The position numbers and the translations under genes were made by a program. From NCBI GenBank assembly GCA_000711775.1, contig ARYC01000836.1, positions 1 to 64,000 on the forward strand: 64,000 nucleotides of DNA, read 5' to 3'. This document shows positions 24,101 through 31,600 of this stretch, piece after piece. The DNA is from Oxytricha trifallax (lineage: Eukaryota > Ciliophora > Spirotrichea > Sporadotrichida > Oxytrichidae). A model generated the notes under the pieces. The model was not told the DNA's origin, ran no database searches, and was given only the letters and a program-made list of their open reading frames with translations. How positions within the stretch are numbered: the first letter of the stretch is position 1; the number at the start of each line of letters is the position of its first letter.

Positions 24101-25000
24101 AGGGGGGAGGGGTCTCGGCTGAGGGGGGGAGGGGGGTAGGAGGGGGGTCTTGGTCAGAACAAGTATTTTATAATTTTAAGAATTTTTAATTAAAAATCAT
24201 ATTTAATTGTAATACATAAATCATATTAATTTAGTCGAGCTTCTTTAATATAATAAATTTGGATTTATTTTTAAGCACTATTGATTCAATTTTTATTTAA
24301 TTAAGATAAGTTACAAATTCTATTTGTTTCTCTAATATTTCTCCTATTCAATAGTTACTCAATCATAAACAAGAAACTAAAAACTAGCTTGAGCTTAATA
24401 GAAGAAAATTTGATCTATTTATTAAAATATGATATTTGCAATGAAATGGTTTTAATGGTTTTATTTTATTATAAAAAATCTTTTATATTGAGTTTTACAA
24501 TTATTACTTTTGCTTTTTAATTAATCCACATGATGTAGTAAATATCTTTAGATAAAAAAGTAAATAGCCAAAGAAATTGAACAACATTAATAAAAATAAA
24601 TTATAAAAGAGTAGCTCATCTTAGTTCGAAAGTAGTAAAAAACAAAGAGAATTTTATAAATCTCCAGCTTTTAGGTAACAAACTATTAAATTAGAGTCTG
24701 AATTGATAGTATAAGAAATTGACAAGTCAAAAGATATTTTTTTTAAATAAAATAAGTTCAAAAATATGGATTTATTGTGAAATATTTATTTTATTTAAGA
24801 TGATGTGGACATGGATTCTATGATTAGCAAGAGAAGTGGGAAATATGATACTGCTATTAATTAAAACTAATTTTATTAAATTAGTAATATCATAAATATT
24901 TATTTAAATAAAATATCAAGAGATCAAAGTAAAAGCCCAGGACTTAATCATAGTTTTAGGATGAAGATAGCTATATAATTTATATAAATTATAATTGGAA
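2936..25000 (+). CDS. Germline locus copy A: large beta-helix/Cys-rich transmembrane protein (MDSs and IESs)
   Basis: Whole-locus entry; the segments follow separately. About 45 short coding segments in linear order share protein sequence with copy B (28467-59200). The order is Cys-rich N-terminus, many short beta-helix-like repeats (motifs such as NNFA.YGG, NCAINF, QGGAI), a Cys-rich stretch (CYPCEQGTY, CLYSKACIGG, CATGYSGNLCQTC), a multi-pass membrane region with FTEEYK and FYYWEF, and a polar tail. The architecture is typical of the large ciliate surface transmembrane proteins; the function is unknown. Interruptions include one decayed TBE in a coding segment at 5723, a second at 19779, and a MITE in a coding segment at 13159. 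The start region looks damaged (TGA at 2948-2950 and a later frame change), so A may be a decaying paralogue. Confidence 0.8.
3508..4101 (+). CDS. Copy A, MDS2-MDS6: Cys-rich and first beta-helix part
   Basis: Five coding segments: 3508-3586, 3627-3698, 3722-3829, 3865-3894, 3941-4101. Four tiny IESs (23-46 bp plus pointer) separate them, with pointers GTTTT, AAACTT, GGTT and ATTCT. MDS2 holds a 32-nt intron (3526-3557). The joined product reads GTCQDCSLLCQSGF, then CEENYNCLDCG, TCVPSCKQDQ, YCRGSKIYIDPDSRDYLELG and KTYPYKQIQPAIKE. Each junction keeps the frame and copy B has the same break points, so the segment map is well supported. The last motif resembles the conserved opening block of a ciliate surface-protein family known to me only as uncharacterised. 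Confidence 0.82.
3526..3557 (+). other. Spliceosomal intron, 32 nt
   Basis: GTAATA...TTATAG between TGTTAAG and ACTGTTCC. Removal joins C-Q-D-C in frame. Copy B has a 31-nt intron at the same codon (29159-29189). Confidence 0.75.
4155..4638 (+). CDS. Copy A, MDS7-MDS9
   Basis: Segments 4155-4374 (pointer TTAGAA upstream, TACT downstream), 4411-4445, and 4491-4638 (pointer TTAAT). MDS7 contains a 96-nt GT-AG intron (4199-4294) after NLTIR. The product reads HHYFDGLYNLTIR, then TYQDANYNIELLGQRSKIFI, YYQHKSTYFSLMDASPQNL, then SQPYFIVSRSNLTFQNLDII. In copy B a LINE sits in the IES that corresponds to 4446-4490. Confidence 0.8.
4639..5121 (+). other. Long intron or intron plus IES
   Basis: Bounded by GTAAGG and TTATAG. 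Removal joins GATATAATAA to ATGAACAT in frame (DIINEHT); copy B behaves the same (31904-32423). At 483 nt it is long for a ciliate intron and may hide an IES. A 61-codon frame inside (4715-4900) has no counterpart in B and is ignored. Confidence 0.55.
5122..5722 (+). CDS. Copy A, MDS10-MDS12 (first part)
   Basis: Segments 5122-5383 (with a 108-nt intron at 5199-5306), 5415-5485 and 5527-5722. Pointers are AATCAT and TTATG. Product motifs are IFNEDDQFLYGIDIQYG, ITFDFAGSIFQTKDNLNF, LNYAIALLTDCSLRKSYATY and LATNHNVTFNNN, ending DNCI. MDS12 is interrupted at codon Ile (ATT 5720-5722) by a decayed TBE and resumes at 7071 with VPVNDG; copy B reads straight through this point. Confidence 0.8.
5723..7067 (+). 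mobile_element. Decayed TBE remnant inside a coding segment
   Basis: The left end TAAATCCCCAAAATCTC and right end GGTCTTGTGTTTTAG are eroded versions of the 17-bp TBE terminus. The flanks are ATT (5720-5722) and ATT (7068-7070), the ANT duplication. The next bases keep TBE terminal-repeat character (AAGTTTATAAGTGCTTT). Inside, a kinase-like block YNLMGIPGSYPEIRMERW (about 6594-6660, + strand) matches the GTPGYFPIREKW region of the TBE 57-kDa protein. No transposase is left. It interrupts the frame of copy A (DNCI / VPVNDG), so it must be removed precisely for the protein to be made. Confidence 0.82.
7071..7488 (+). CDS. Copy A, MDS12 (end), MDS13, MDS14
   Basis: Segments 7071-7082, 7133-7228 and 7310-7488, with pointers GTAAAT and CAAA. 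Motifs are VPVNDGRVKIQKF, NLLVDQETKERN and GGDKQRDMIYQVENITVQNL, ending LKLKAGAFLNI. The pointer AACATTA leads to the next segment at 7567. Copy B equivalents: 33021-33659. Confidence 0.78.
7567..8119 (+). CDS. Copy A, MDS15 with two introns
   Basis: Exons 7567-7600, 7632-7733 and 8067-8119. The first intron is 31 nt (7601-7631), the second 333 nt (7734-8066). Joined motifs are SSTTNIFLNNFEYVDSIHLG, KASYLKITNFLIRNITFDEQ and SDGQMIIKMSNTQN. Copy B has the same exon borders (introns 34201-34233 and 34336-34790). The end is at pointer AAT (8117-8119). Confidence 0.76.
8222..8765 (+). CDS. Copy A, MDS16-MDS18
   Basis: Three blocks with copy B counterparts: 8222-8330 (NATFEDNKYFANNAI ... VFIYNSQFKNE), about 8417-8490 (YDVSNAIFINTQYN), and about 8528-8765 (TFSNFKYMDKFQQNS, LFPNQLKQS, ILVENCAINFM, then QSNGVLNTTQRY). 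Exact ends of the last two are uncertain. These are repeats of the beta-helix part, with hydrophobic strand residues alternating with Asn. Confidence 0.7.
8766..9891. other. IES of copy A, no gene
   Basis: AT-rich spacer with no coding match to copy B. It holds scattered GC-rich islets: 8768-8812 (GGGGTGGAATTCCC, GTGGGATTTTTCCTGG), 8985-9013 (GTGGGGATTACC ... AACTCCCAC), 9593-9618 (a run of nine G then ACCTAGATACCTCC) and 9853-9882 (AGGCAGGAAACACCACCCC). They may be the ends of small decayed elements (see findings). Confidence 0.55.
9892..10815 (+). CDS. Copy A, MDS20-MDS24
   Basis: Blocks: 9900-10066 (VNITIRNSLVEKQNGLIVID ... STFTDNNFVAGGYVIDFRHN), about 10081-10118 (NDINPVIL), 10393-10465 (KFMNNSNAQIFLRAWDLIDI), 10502-10612 (NNPLKVWIQKSQFYKNSPY ... 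LLNVTDSI) and 10640-10797 (IFEENFSISRGSVLFGDYEK ... NNCTFNNNYAFKGGVFYMEY). The junction between the first two has an exceptionally long pointer, TTTAGACATAAT, repeated on both sides. All are beta-helix-like repeats and all have homologues in copy B (39300-40140). Confidence 0.75.
10816..11400 (+). CDS. Copy A, MDS25: long beta-helix segment
   Basis: Reads ENSKISNNFAIYGGMGIVTN, then SSIFNNFAIDSSIIEINDAV, FSIFSDLEIEGNKLIQIND, GKSINIQKGKLQITNDTQIK, LIGCFRGSLEISDIQV; near its end CEAILQNVQVSDISYQNSS in another frame. A 75-codon stretch at 10862-11089 is open even in the standard code. The change of frame between the GCFRGS block and the CEAIL block implies a small IES near 11260-11320. Copy B equivalent: 40160-40760. 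Confidence 0.75.
11401..11825. other. IES of copy A with GC islets
   Basis: AT-rich spacer, replaced in copy B by only a few bases (about 40760). It carries GGGGGGAGGTTTCCTC near 11407 and GGGGCAGAAAACTTCCCC near 11751 with TTCCCCCTC near 11810, resembling the other GC islets in copy A spacers. Confidence 0.5.
11826..11940 (+). CDS. Copy A, MDS26
   Basis: QSTLETSLKITNSSFYQVNV, then SFLNMQNSFFNMTTVQI, nearly identical to copy B at 40768-40882. Beta-helix type repeat. A spacer of over 1 kb follows. Confidence 0.72.
11941..13009. other. IES of copy A, AT-rich
   Basis: No coding match on either strand. Contains an (AT)n run at 12647-12669. In copy B the corresponding IES holds the 8.2-kb nested TBE pair. 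Confidence 0.6.
13010..14095 (+). CDS. Copy A, MDS27-MDS32 with a MITE inside one segment
   Basis: Short blocks: 13012-13045 (NSKFLISKNLI, B: NSSLFISQNLI), 13078-13115 (KATFRQIQVQQ), 13145-13158 plus 13558-13610 (IGPLIKVQRS, split by a MITE), 13625-13715 (DLIGLAFSNIFINNSIMKIE), 13735-13780 (NNTQYARAI), and 13925-14060 (TITFVLNTSSFKNSVIS). I could not find a counterpart of the last block in copy B, where an unrelated - strand coding stretch lies nearby (50290-50525). Ends are approximate. Confidence 0.62.
13159..13557. mobile_element. TA-flanked foldback MITE, family 1, copy 1 (in coding DNA)
   Basis: The 399-bp element begins TTGTAGGAAAACATTC and ends with the imperfect inverse (GAATGTATTCCTTCAA). 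It is flanked by TA at 13157-13158 and 13558-13559. Inner blocks (gtggcagtta, agctggactttactatt) are shared with 16251-16665 and 36248-36664. Removing it with one TA restores GGT CCA TTA ATA AAA GTT, giving GPLIKV as in copy B (GPLIKV). It has no coding capacity of its own; a 65-codon frame at 13243 is a shadow. Confidence 0.85.
13800..14160. repeat. Possible small inverted-repeat element
   Basis: GGGGGGGAGTTTCCTGCACT (13804-13823) and, about 320 bp on, the loosely inverse ATGC-AGATAAATTCCTCCCC (14137-14156) suggest weak terminal repeats. It overlaps the MDS near 13925, which argues against a clean element. Confidence 0.3.
14504..14695 (+). CDS. Copy A, MDS33
   Basis: FGTNFSHLSSRAQGGAIKMF, then QGTLQLINSYFTHNRAVVGG, then AISLYFKTKL. 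Matches copy B 50955-51130. Carries two of the GGAI motifs that recur in the beta-helix part. Confidence 0.75.
14828..15129. mobile_element. Short TBE-end derivative (about 0.3 kb)
   Basis: Starts near AGAACCCCCAAAACCCCTTAG (14832-14852) and ends GGGTACCGGGGTTTTTG at 15129, followed by AAT. The inner sequence AGACCCCAAATTTAACGTACA copies the subterminal TBE repeat. All three TBE genes are missing. It lies in an IES of copy A, so it is a deletion derivative of TBE. Confidence 0.65.
15390..15695 (+). CDS. Copy A, MDS34
   Basis: ERCDYLIENSKFQENYAIDQ, GGAINYIKNTPRGLDSNTY, AFYGKNIASIPFTIRIVSL, then SGKKFNATLVVEVLDVQGQR and IVNDN. Copy B (51458-51745) is about 90 percent identical. This closes the beta-helix part before the Cys-rich region. 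The segment ends at pointer TAA inside GACAATAA. Confidence 0.8.
15699..17291. mobile_element. Decayed TBE remnant filling an IES of copy A
   Basis: The left end CAAACCCTAAAAACC follows AAT (15696-15698). The right end GGGGTTTTGGGGTTTT (17273-17288) runs into AAAT. Subterminal sequence CATTTATAAAACTCATGAA resembles the TBE repeat. No TBE genes are recognisable, and a foldback MITE (16251-16665) has inserted in it. Copy B has a TBE (51839-54491) in the same IES. Confidence 0.7.
16251..16665. mobile_element. TA-flanked foldback MITE, family 1, copy 2
   Basis: 415-bp, almost perfect palindrome. It starts TTGTAGGAATACATTCG and ends CGAATGTATTCCTACAA, flanked by TA at 16249-16250 and 16666-16667. 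The arms are about 190 bp with a short AT-rich centre near 16450. Contains the family core gtggcagttaaagtt and cgagataac. The high arm identity suggests it is the youngest of the three copies. Confidence 0.9.
17352..18425 (+). CDS. Copy A, MDS35-MDS37: linker, Cys-rich stretch and first membrane segments
   Basis: Reads NLKIAAIDEQNTAVQGQ, KYGIVEFKDLTFIGRP, QIYNLSSETIINDKIYQ, then GEVELNSQCYPCEQGTY, CYICPKNSECLGGTQISVNQ, GFWRSS; after a small IES (about 17830-17868) CLYSKACIGG; after another (about 17930-17965) NEDADIQCATGYSGNLCQTC, KCSECPKEGFNW, followed by hydrophobic runs LILAYLIILVAMNL and VIMRIFTNFLQILAS. The Cys spacing resembles GCC2/GCC3-type extracellular modules before a membrane domain. 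Ends at pointer TTATG (18416-18420). Confidence 0.8.
18479..18622 (+). CDS. Copy A, MDS38: membrane helix segment
   Basis: Joined through pointer TTATG, giving PIMLLIVFGLGLYVCKLIKR, TSKKVFIEWTIIMTVIVIYF and THPTVTRTI. Two hydrophobic helices. The segment ends at ACAATTAT, where an IES of about 590 bp begins (GGATATGG... to about 19207). Confidence 0.78.
18623..19207. other. Ordinary IES of copy A at the site of B's palindrome
   Basis: AT-rich spacer with pointer AT/TAT between ACAATTAT and ATATCTTCTATTG. The joined frame reads RTIIFYCLEIDSGQYW. In copy B the same codon is interrupted by the foldback element 55752-57062. The IES shows no similarity I can see to that element. Confidence 0.65.
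19208..19778 (+). CDS. Copy A, MDS39-MDS40 (first part): membrane domain
   Basis: IFYCLEIDSGQYWLQSDLSV, KCWERDHKSLNH (to about 19303), then after a small IES VIGLPFLLFYVIGLPILTFI, YLYKKRKLIFTEEYK, TLCSGLKPEFYYWEFVNIFR, SIFKAMLSLLVLGIIYRLQV, EKQAINELEKREMLTNL, SLFFVNDEIQSWVKAIAF. Several transmembrane helices with a charged cytosolic-looking loop. The frame stops at AAC-ATT (19776-19778), where a TBE is inserted, and resumes at 22567 (TGG TTT ATC). Confidence 0.82.
19915..20678 (+). pseudogene. Decayed TBE transposase
   Basis: From CTGCTTAAGGTAAGG (the LLKLRYG region) to GATTTAAATGAATGA (TGA at 20676-20678), this follows the 42-kDa transposase in order. Recognisable blocks are the INI-D-VK and YAAI region, TVNRVKRVIDFT-like AND-rich text near 20290, and AHKTKKANEKLNITVVYIVP near 20430. 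Many frame changes and stops; dead. Confidence 0.75.
21255..21965 (+). pseudogene. Decayed TBE 57-kDa zinc-finger/kinase gene
   Basis: Starts MADIRQLVVQQNF (21255). Kinase-like blocks are LSDMLKGVKELHVSGYF (about 21570-21625; the normal form is LSDMIKGVQKLHELEYVH), KDFMLKDI in place of RDLKPENV, GTPIFPNMRD near 21745, and EVEMKQIESIVEIIF near 21910. The catalytic HRD is lost. Fragmentary and frameshifted. Confidence 0.65.
22567..23159 (+). CDS. Copy A, MDS40 (end) to MDS42: last membrane helix and tail
   Basis: WFIIKWIFVIMALYKEQIQE and KFQFIRQ continue the frame interrupted by the TBE. Next block 22775-22888 (NKTGISDFDNLNNSQNKSKF, LNLPSKRTSILKIS) and a short block near 23080-23140 (AIE-D-AFYRDSDMGTEQAEG). 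All have homologues in copy B (57620-58235). The tail is polar and probably cytosolic. Confidence 0.7.
23162..24163. mobile_element. 1-kb near-perfect palindrome with G/C-run ends
   Basis: Arms of about 480 bp meet near 23660. The left arm starts TTTGTTCTGACCAAGACCCC, the right arm ends with its inverse, and both are flanked by TA (23160-23161 and 24164-24165). Each outer arm contains about 100 bp of C-rich (left) or G-rich (right) runs built on CGAGACCCC and CCCCCCTCC, then a unique AT-rich part with the short hairpin TGCCCTTCGGGCA. No ORF. Lies in an IES in the tail region of copy A; absent from copy B. Confidence 0.88.
24164..25000 (+). CDS. Copy A, MDS43-MDS45: C-terminal tail segments
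   Basis: Scattered short blocks in AT-rich DNA with copy B homologues: about 24609-24685 (SSSSQFESSKKQREFYKSP), about 24801-24860 (DVDMDSMISKRSGKYDTAIN) and about 24910-24990 (weak). I could not fix the stop codon. Confidence 0.5.
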
Positions 25001-25429
25001 AAATTAATTATTGTGTGTTAGATTTTAAGATATTTTTATACACAAAGAATGTTTAAAAGCCATGTAACTGAAGAATTACTTCTTTCATAAAGAAAGAATT
25101 CCTAATAAAAATAAAATAACTGAGAACTGATTATTTTTTTTCAATATTATTAACAAATCGAAATTTCCAGAAGTAAAATAGAGATAATATGAAAATATTT
25201 TATACTAATCTTTTAATCTATAAATCTTTTTATATTGATAAATATTTCAATAATTACATAATTAAATATTTATTTTTTTTTATTTAATTAAAAAATTAGA
25301 CTTAAAACTCCTCAACTTTTAAATAGTTTGAATTGAATTCTTATTGGTAACAATATAAAATTGAGGTATTGTTTAAAAGGAATAAAAAGGTTTAATGTTA
25401 TATTTGTAATTTATGAAGCATTTTTATCT

Positions 25430-27576
25430 CTTTCTTCAGAAACATGAAGTTTAGAGTCTTGTAGCAGTCTCAGACTTGGTGTAGAAAGGTAAGTTTCTTC
25501 TATAACCAATTTATTAACCATAGTCGAACTCTCCTTGCAACTTAAGAAAAAATTAAATTTAAATCTTAAAATCTTATTAAATAAAGATAAAAATGCTTCT
25601 AAAATTGATGAAATAAAGATGATTGAGATATCTAACTACAAGTAAATCTCAGTAACAACCTCTTTAATATTTCTAAAAATAATCTACATCTAACTATATA
25701 TATACAATTAACTCTATGAAAATTTGCCAGAAAAATCTTCACTTTGATTCTCAGAACTCTGAAATATATATTTAATCAAATTTTTAAGAAATTAATAAGA
25801 AATTTTTTCTTAAAAAAAGAAGCAAGGAATTATAATCATTTACTCATTTCTTTTTTTATAAAATTGCAAAAACGTTCATTCTTCTCAAGAAATCTTAGAC
25901 TTCTTACTTTATAAATATGTTTGGTACTCCTCTATAGTCGATGAATAGAGAAGTATATTATACAAAAAGAGAAAGTCTCAAGAGAAGCATTAATTTAATA
26001 ATAGACTCTTAAATGATTAATAAAAACAAGACTAGATGAAATAGTTGTAGGCAGCTCTTTAAAAAAACTCAAACCAACGGAATGAGATTAAAAAAGGATA
26101 TGAAGCCAGCACTTTAAGAAATAATCAAATATGCTATCCTATTCCTTTTTTTAATCTAAAATTTATTAAATATAAATAATTCCCTTCTATAGGGCAAACT
26201 TTAGATTTTCTCATTGCTGTCTATCTTAGCAGCGCTCTTGATTTATCTATCTTTTAGTGATAGGACAAAAGTTTTATTGAGCTAGCTTAAATAGTTCTTA
26301 ATATAGCCAATTCCATTGAATTAATAAGGACTGTGAAAATCATTTAAACGGGTGTTATGTTTAACTTTTCATATTACTTCCTTCATTCTTTAGTTTTATG
26401 AACTTAAATGTGCCAAAAATTAGACTAATCTATTAATTAATGCATTAATTTCAGAGTTATTGCAATATTTTTAGTATTATTCAGTTTAATTGAACAAGGG
26501 TGAATTGATAAAATAAGTCACAATCCTATTTTTTTCTCTGATTCTGATTTTTTTTACATGAGTTAGAATCTTAACTATTGATGATAATCTTACCTATTTT
26601 TGTTTCGCTTTTACAAAGACCTCTATTTATCGGTATTTAAATGTAAATATAGAATAATCATCATGAATGAGCTAAAAATAATGGTTTTACGATCTCCGCA
26701 TTTGATTGAATTCAAGATTAAACTTACGGAGTAAAATATTAAAATAAATAATTCTCTTAATGTGATCTACTATATTTTATTCCATTTTTTTTGGGAATAT
26801 ATTTATTAGAGATATGAAGTTAAGGAAATTTCTAGTTGAGGCATCACAGCTCTCTCTATTTAGTATTTTAATGTCATTTTATCAATAAAATAATCAAATT
26901 GAAGCCACTGGAATTAAAGAGTCACAACAGTTGCTTCCAGATAAACATTTTTGGTCAACTAACTTTACTCGAGTATCTAGTCCTTGTGATTCGTCATATA
27001 ATCAGGAAGCAAAGAATCTATCTAGAATTAAGCCAATTCTATCTTCAATTTTGGATGCCAAATTTGTCAATCTTGAACCAGTTTTTGTGGAGAAAATTAA
27101 AATCAGAAGCCTTTTTAGAACAATATACTTAATCTAAAAGTAGTATAGCTAGATTCATATATATTTTCAACTAGGAAAAGATATAGTAAAACTAGCTTAA
27201 GCTGGTAGGTTCTACGACTGCATTAGTATAAAATGTTTAACTGGAAGCAACTAAATCTTAGATTTAGAATTCATTTGCTATATCTTTAATTTTAATGCAA
27301 TTATAGATTGAGACCTGAAAGAAGTAAAAGATTTAGGAGAATTTTGGTTAAAGTGGATAACTTAATTTAAAGTTTGTTTAAAACTTTGTTTATCACTTTA
27401 ATATCACTACTCAATCATTATTATATATAACCAATATAATATTCAAACTAAATCTCGCATATACTACTTTAAGTTTTTATTTTTTAATTCATAAAACCTA
27501 TAATAACTCTATTTAAATATGAAATATATATCAATACAAATTTAAATTATCCTACTGCAGGGGTTTTGGGGTTTTG
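25430..27576. mobile_element. Decayed TBE between the two loci
   Basis: A perfect 17-bp terminus GGGGTTTTGGGGTTTTG lies at 27560-27576, but no ANT follows (AGG). The left end is not recognisable. Gene order matches the inner TBE at 43-47 kb: remnant of the 22-kDa gene on + (25606-25665 reads DEIKMIEISNYKQISVT), then a transposase remnant on - (26190-27050). The text is heavily eroded. Confidence 0.72.
26190..27050 (-). pseudogene. Decayed TBE transposase
   Basis: On the - strand it aligns with the inner-element transposase (46627-47676): the ends share the SAAKRVS region (near 26230), and further in come TPV-like text near 26350, then KT-DS-K near 26390 and the NNS-like catalytic part. Numerous stops and frame changes. 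The 60-80 codon frames on + at 26899-27137 are shadows. Confidence 0.65.
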
Positions 27577-28466
27577 AGGTGAGGAAAAAAAAAGCAATAT
27601 AGATTGATATTTAACTTTGTAGTATGTTGTATGAGAAATAGAGATTTCATTAAAATCATAGATATATTTGCAAATTACTTAATACTTGAGATGGAACCTA
27701 GGAGATATATAATTTGTTATTTATATGAGATAGAAAAGTAAATAATCTTATAAGAATTTAATTAAAATAAAATTAGTAATAACCTTTAATCCTAATTTAA
27801 ATTATAAACTTGTAGTTTCATAAAAATATTTTAATGGAAATCATTAGAATTTTAAAGCTAATAAAATTTCTTTTATTGAAAATTAAGTATAATACTATAA
27901 ATTTAACTCTAATTTATTCCACCACATTTTATTTAGGATAAGAAATATTACTTATTAATTTTAAAAATTGTAAATTAATATTTAATTTAGATATTATTAA
28001 CCTTAAATATGATAAATATAAAATTACTTAAGAAATTAATGTTATAATAAATTATATTTATAATTTTATACCTTAAAATTTAACTATAGCTTAAGTTCAT
28101 AATTTTATTCAAAAACTTTATGATTTGACCATATTAAACTTGTAAATTATTTTTGTAAAAACTTAATTATTAATTAATATCCTAAGTTTAATAACCTTTT
28201 TACTATTTACAAATTTATAAAATTAGAAAATTTATAATAGTTATTTTTTATTATTTTTAATTGAAAATACAAAGTTTTTCTCCATATGATATCTAAAACT
28301 CAAAAAATAGTTAAAATTTTGCTAATAATCCAGCTATACTTCATTGAAAAATTCTGCTCATCTCAAGTTTGTTGTTAGGGGGAGTTTTACAATTTACTCA
28401 CTAATTCATGTTAATGTAAGAATTCATTTAAAATTAAATCACAAATATAATAATTATTTATTTATA
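27577..28466. other. Spacer between locus A side and locus B
   Basis: Very AT-rich, no gene seen. The last 150 bases (28319-28466) resemble 2796-2935 upstream of copy A, so the duplication unit includes some upstream DNA, presumably with the promoter. No clear promoter motif. Confidence 0.6.
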
Positions 28467-28686
28467 ATGATCAGTAAATTAAATAAAATTCAACTATTTG
28501 TCATTTTTCTTGCATATTTAGTATGCCACTCTAGTTTAATTAAAAATAAAACTATCAATGAAAAATTAAAATAATATTGTTGTCTAACGTGTATTAATGA
28601 AAAAAGCTGTGATTCCTGTACAAATTAATTTATGAAATTTATGGGAAAAGAATTTGAATCTTTATGTTCTTATTGCGATTAAAATA
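28467..28686 (+). CDS. Copy B, MDS1: signal peptide and Cys-rich start
   Basis: MISKLNKIQLFVIFLAYLVC is a textbook signal peptide: basic n-region, hydrophobic core, then CHSS. After it come QYCCLTCINEKSCDSCTNQF and LCSYCDQN, six or more Cys in CxxC-like spacing. ATG 28467 is chosen because it starts the hydrophobic run; the frame upstream is open but not signal-like. TAA/TAG are read as Gln. Ends at pointer ATA (28684-28686). Confidence 0.85.
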
Positions 28687-31600
28687 CCTTGATAATTATA
28701 ATAAATATATCTATATAATAAAGGGAGCGACATATTAATGCATAAAATAAAAATTGGGGAAAAAAAAATATTGTTATAAAGATTATTTTTTTCAATTAAT
28801 ATTTAAATTATCTTTAAAAAAATCTCAAAATGATTGATTTTTTTAATTATTTTACTATATTTTATTCTTAAAATTTATTTAATTAAAAATCTTTTTAAAT
28901 ATTATTGTGTAATCATAAAAATAAAAAAATATTTCATATTTTTAAGGCTAAAATTAAAATAAAATTAATAAATTAATGCTTAAATTAAAGTTTAAATTAT
29001 AATTAAAATAAAACTTTAATTTTCAAAACCAGCTTAAAATGAAAACTTTTAAAGATTACTTTACAGACTTCAAAATTTTGTATGCACTTTATATTACAAC
29101 TCCCATTTTTAATATTTTTTATAAATTAATTAATTAATTTATAGCGGGATTTGCCAAGGTATTTTTGTATTCGCTGTTCATTATTTTAGGCTGCTCTTCG
29201 GAATGCCATAGTGGTTTTAGATTATAAAAATTCTTATATAATATATTAGTTTTTGTGATGAGAATTTAATCTGCCTCGATTGTGGGTTATCAGATTATTT
29301 AGACTTAGATCAGAAAACTTAAATAATAATTAAAAAGATTTATTAAAACTTGTGTTCCTTCTTGTAGATAAGATTAAACGAGAGGGTTGACATAAAAAAT
29401 TGTAATAAAAAACAACTTAGAAACATTAATTGAAATCAATTATTGCAGGGGTTCAAATAAATAAAAATAAATATTTTTATTATAAAAATGGTTCAAAAAT
29501 CTTCATAGACCCTGATTCTCTTATAATATAATTTATAATAGATTTTTTTGTTATATTTCTCGCAGCTATTTAGAATTAGGAACATAAAAATATCCTTATA
29601 AGCAAATCTAGCCAGCTATTAAAGAGATGTTTGAAAACTTGCCTTCAGCTTAAAACTAATCATTTGAAATTCTGATTAAATAAAATTCTAGTTTATTATT
29701 TGACTCACGATTAGAACATTTTATTTATTCAGATTAATTCTTTATAACAATTAATTTTTATTTAAAAAACTAAGAAATTAAAATAAATAGGGCAATAAAT
29801 TAATATATTTAATTTAAGAACGTCATTTTCTTGATGGTTTGTATAACTTAACAATAAGGTAAAAGAATATAAATTGATAAAATACGGTATAAATTAGAGT
29901 ATCTCTTGACATTTTTATAGCTAAATATTCATTAATAATTTTATTGTAGGACCTATGAGGATGCGAATTTAAACATTGAATAACTAGGATAAAGAAGTAA
30001 AATCTACATCAGATCATCTTACAAATACTCTTAAATTATTTATAATTTTACTCTCAACACAAATCAACATACTTCAGTTTAATTTTTTTATATATACTTT
30101 AAAATCAAAAAAATTTAAATATATTAAATTTATGTAACTTAATAGAATATCACACAAGATTACCGAAAATATAAACGGACTAGGAGTCATGTCGTGGAAT
30201 GTGGGAGGGTCATCCGTTGAGTCCATAAGTTTCTTACTTAGGATGATCTAAAAGCATTAACCCCATATTGTCTGCCTGTAAGGACCTAGAAATACCAAAG
30301 TTCACTTCCCAGGCTACAATCTTTATGCGTCTGAAACAAAAATTTCAGACGGCCAACATGGAACTATCACTCTCGTTAAATCAACCAAAGGCAGAGTTGA
30401 ATTCCTAGAATCACTACCACTTTCACTTGACCTAAACTTAATAGACATAGGGTTAAAAATCTCAAACCTTTATATATCCCAACAATTTATAAAATACAAA
30501 AAAGCCTTTATAGAGGAGATAGAGAAGAAGCTAAAAGACCCAAAATTCATTATCGCCGGTGACCTTAATTACGTGGCTAAGAATTTTCAAAACACCTATT
30601 TAGTTACAAAAATTGGCGTGACGTCACAAAATGCAATTGATGTCATTGAATCGGGCTCTCTCAGTTATACCAGTTCTCACATTTTTCCTTCATCATCAGA
30701 CCACTTCGCAATTTAAAAAGGTTTTGACTTCCAATAAGTGGCCCCCCTAACAAAGTGCGTAACAAAACAACTAGCAGAATCACAGTTGTAACTAGAATAA
30801 GATTGGTATAACAACAAGTAAATTAAACCCTAAATAAAAGTTTAAAAAAGTCAAAATAAAAATTCATTGAATGATAACACATAAATAATAAAAGACCTTT
30901 GGATGAAAGGTAATGCAAAAGAAGCAACCAAATTCATCGAAAAAGTTATTGGTATGAAACCAGCTAAGATAGTTAATTAACTTCAAGATATGAATACAGA
31001 GTAATAAAAAACAAAGGTCAAATAATTTTTGGAAATATAGAATGCAGGATGCTTCTATGATGCACTACCCAACAAACCACTTAGAGACAAAGTGGACAAA
31101 TTTTAGATGGGAACAGCTTTCTACAGATATACAAGAAGACATAAATTACTCACAGATTCCCTCAGAAATTTCTCAAATGATAAAGCACTAGGACCTGATA
31201 ATCTTAGTAACGGATTTCTAAGAAAGAAACTCAATGCTTTACCGTTAATATCATTCATAGAAGACTGGATTAGCTTCAAAGCTAAACCACCACCATGGAT
31301 AAATGATCCAAATTTAATGCTCTTATCCAAAACGGATAGCACAACCCCAGTCATCCAAAAAACCAGACCTATAGCAATGTCATCAGCAGCAAGAAAACTG
31401 TTAGAATCAACGTGGATGAGACTTTTCTCCAACCACTTATGGAGCACTATAGATGAAAGTCAAATATGATTCAGACCGAATGCATAAATGGGATAAAAAA
31501 ACACGGCACAGCTAATATAAGACATATAATCAAGACAATACTAGAGAATATGGTTCATTGATATAGCCTCGGCCTTTCCCTCTCCACCTATGACCCTATT

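Noticed and set aside
26899-27137. Two overlapping + ORFs of 77 and 68 codons
   Set aside because: They lie opposite the decayed TBE transposase; the similarity is on the - strand.
31121-31447. 108-codon ORF on - inside the LINE
   Set aside because: Shadow of the reverse-transcriptase frame on +, which has recognisable motifs.
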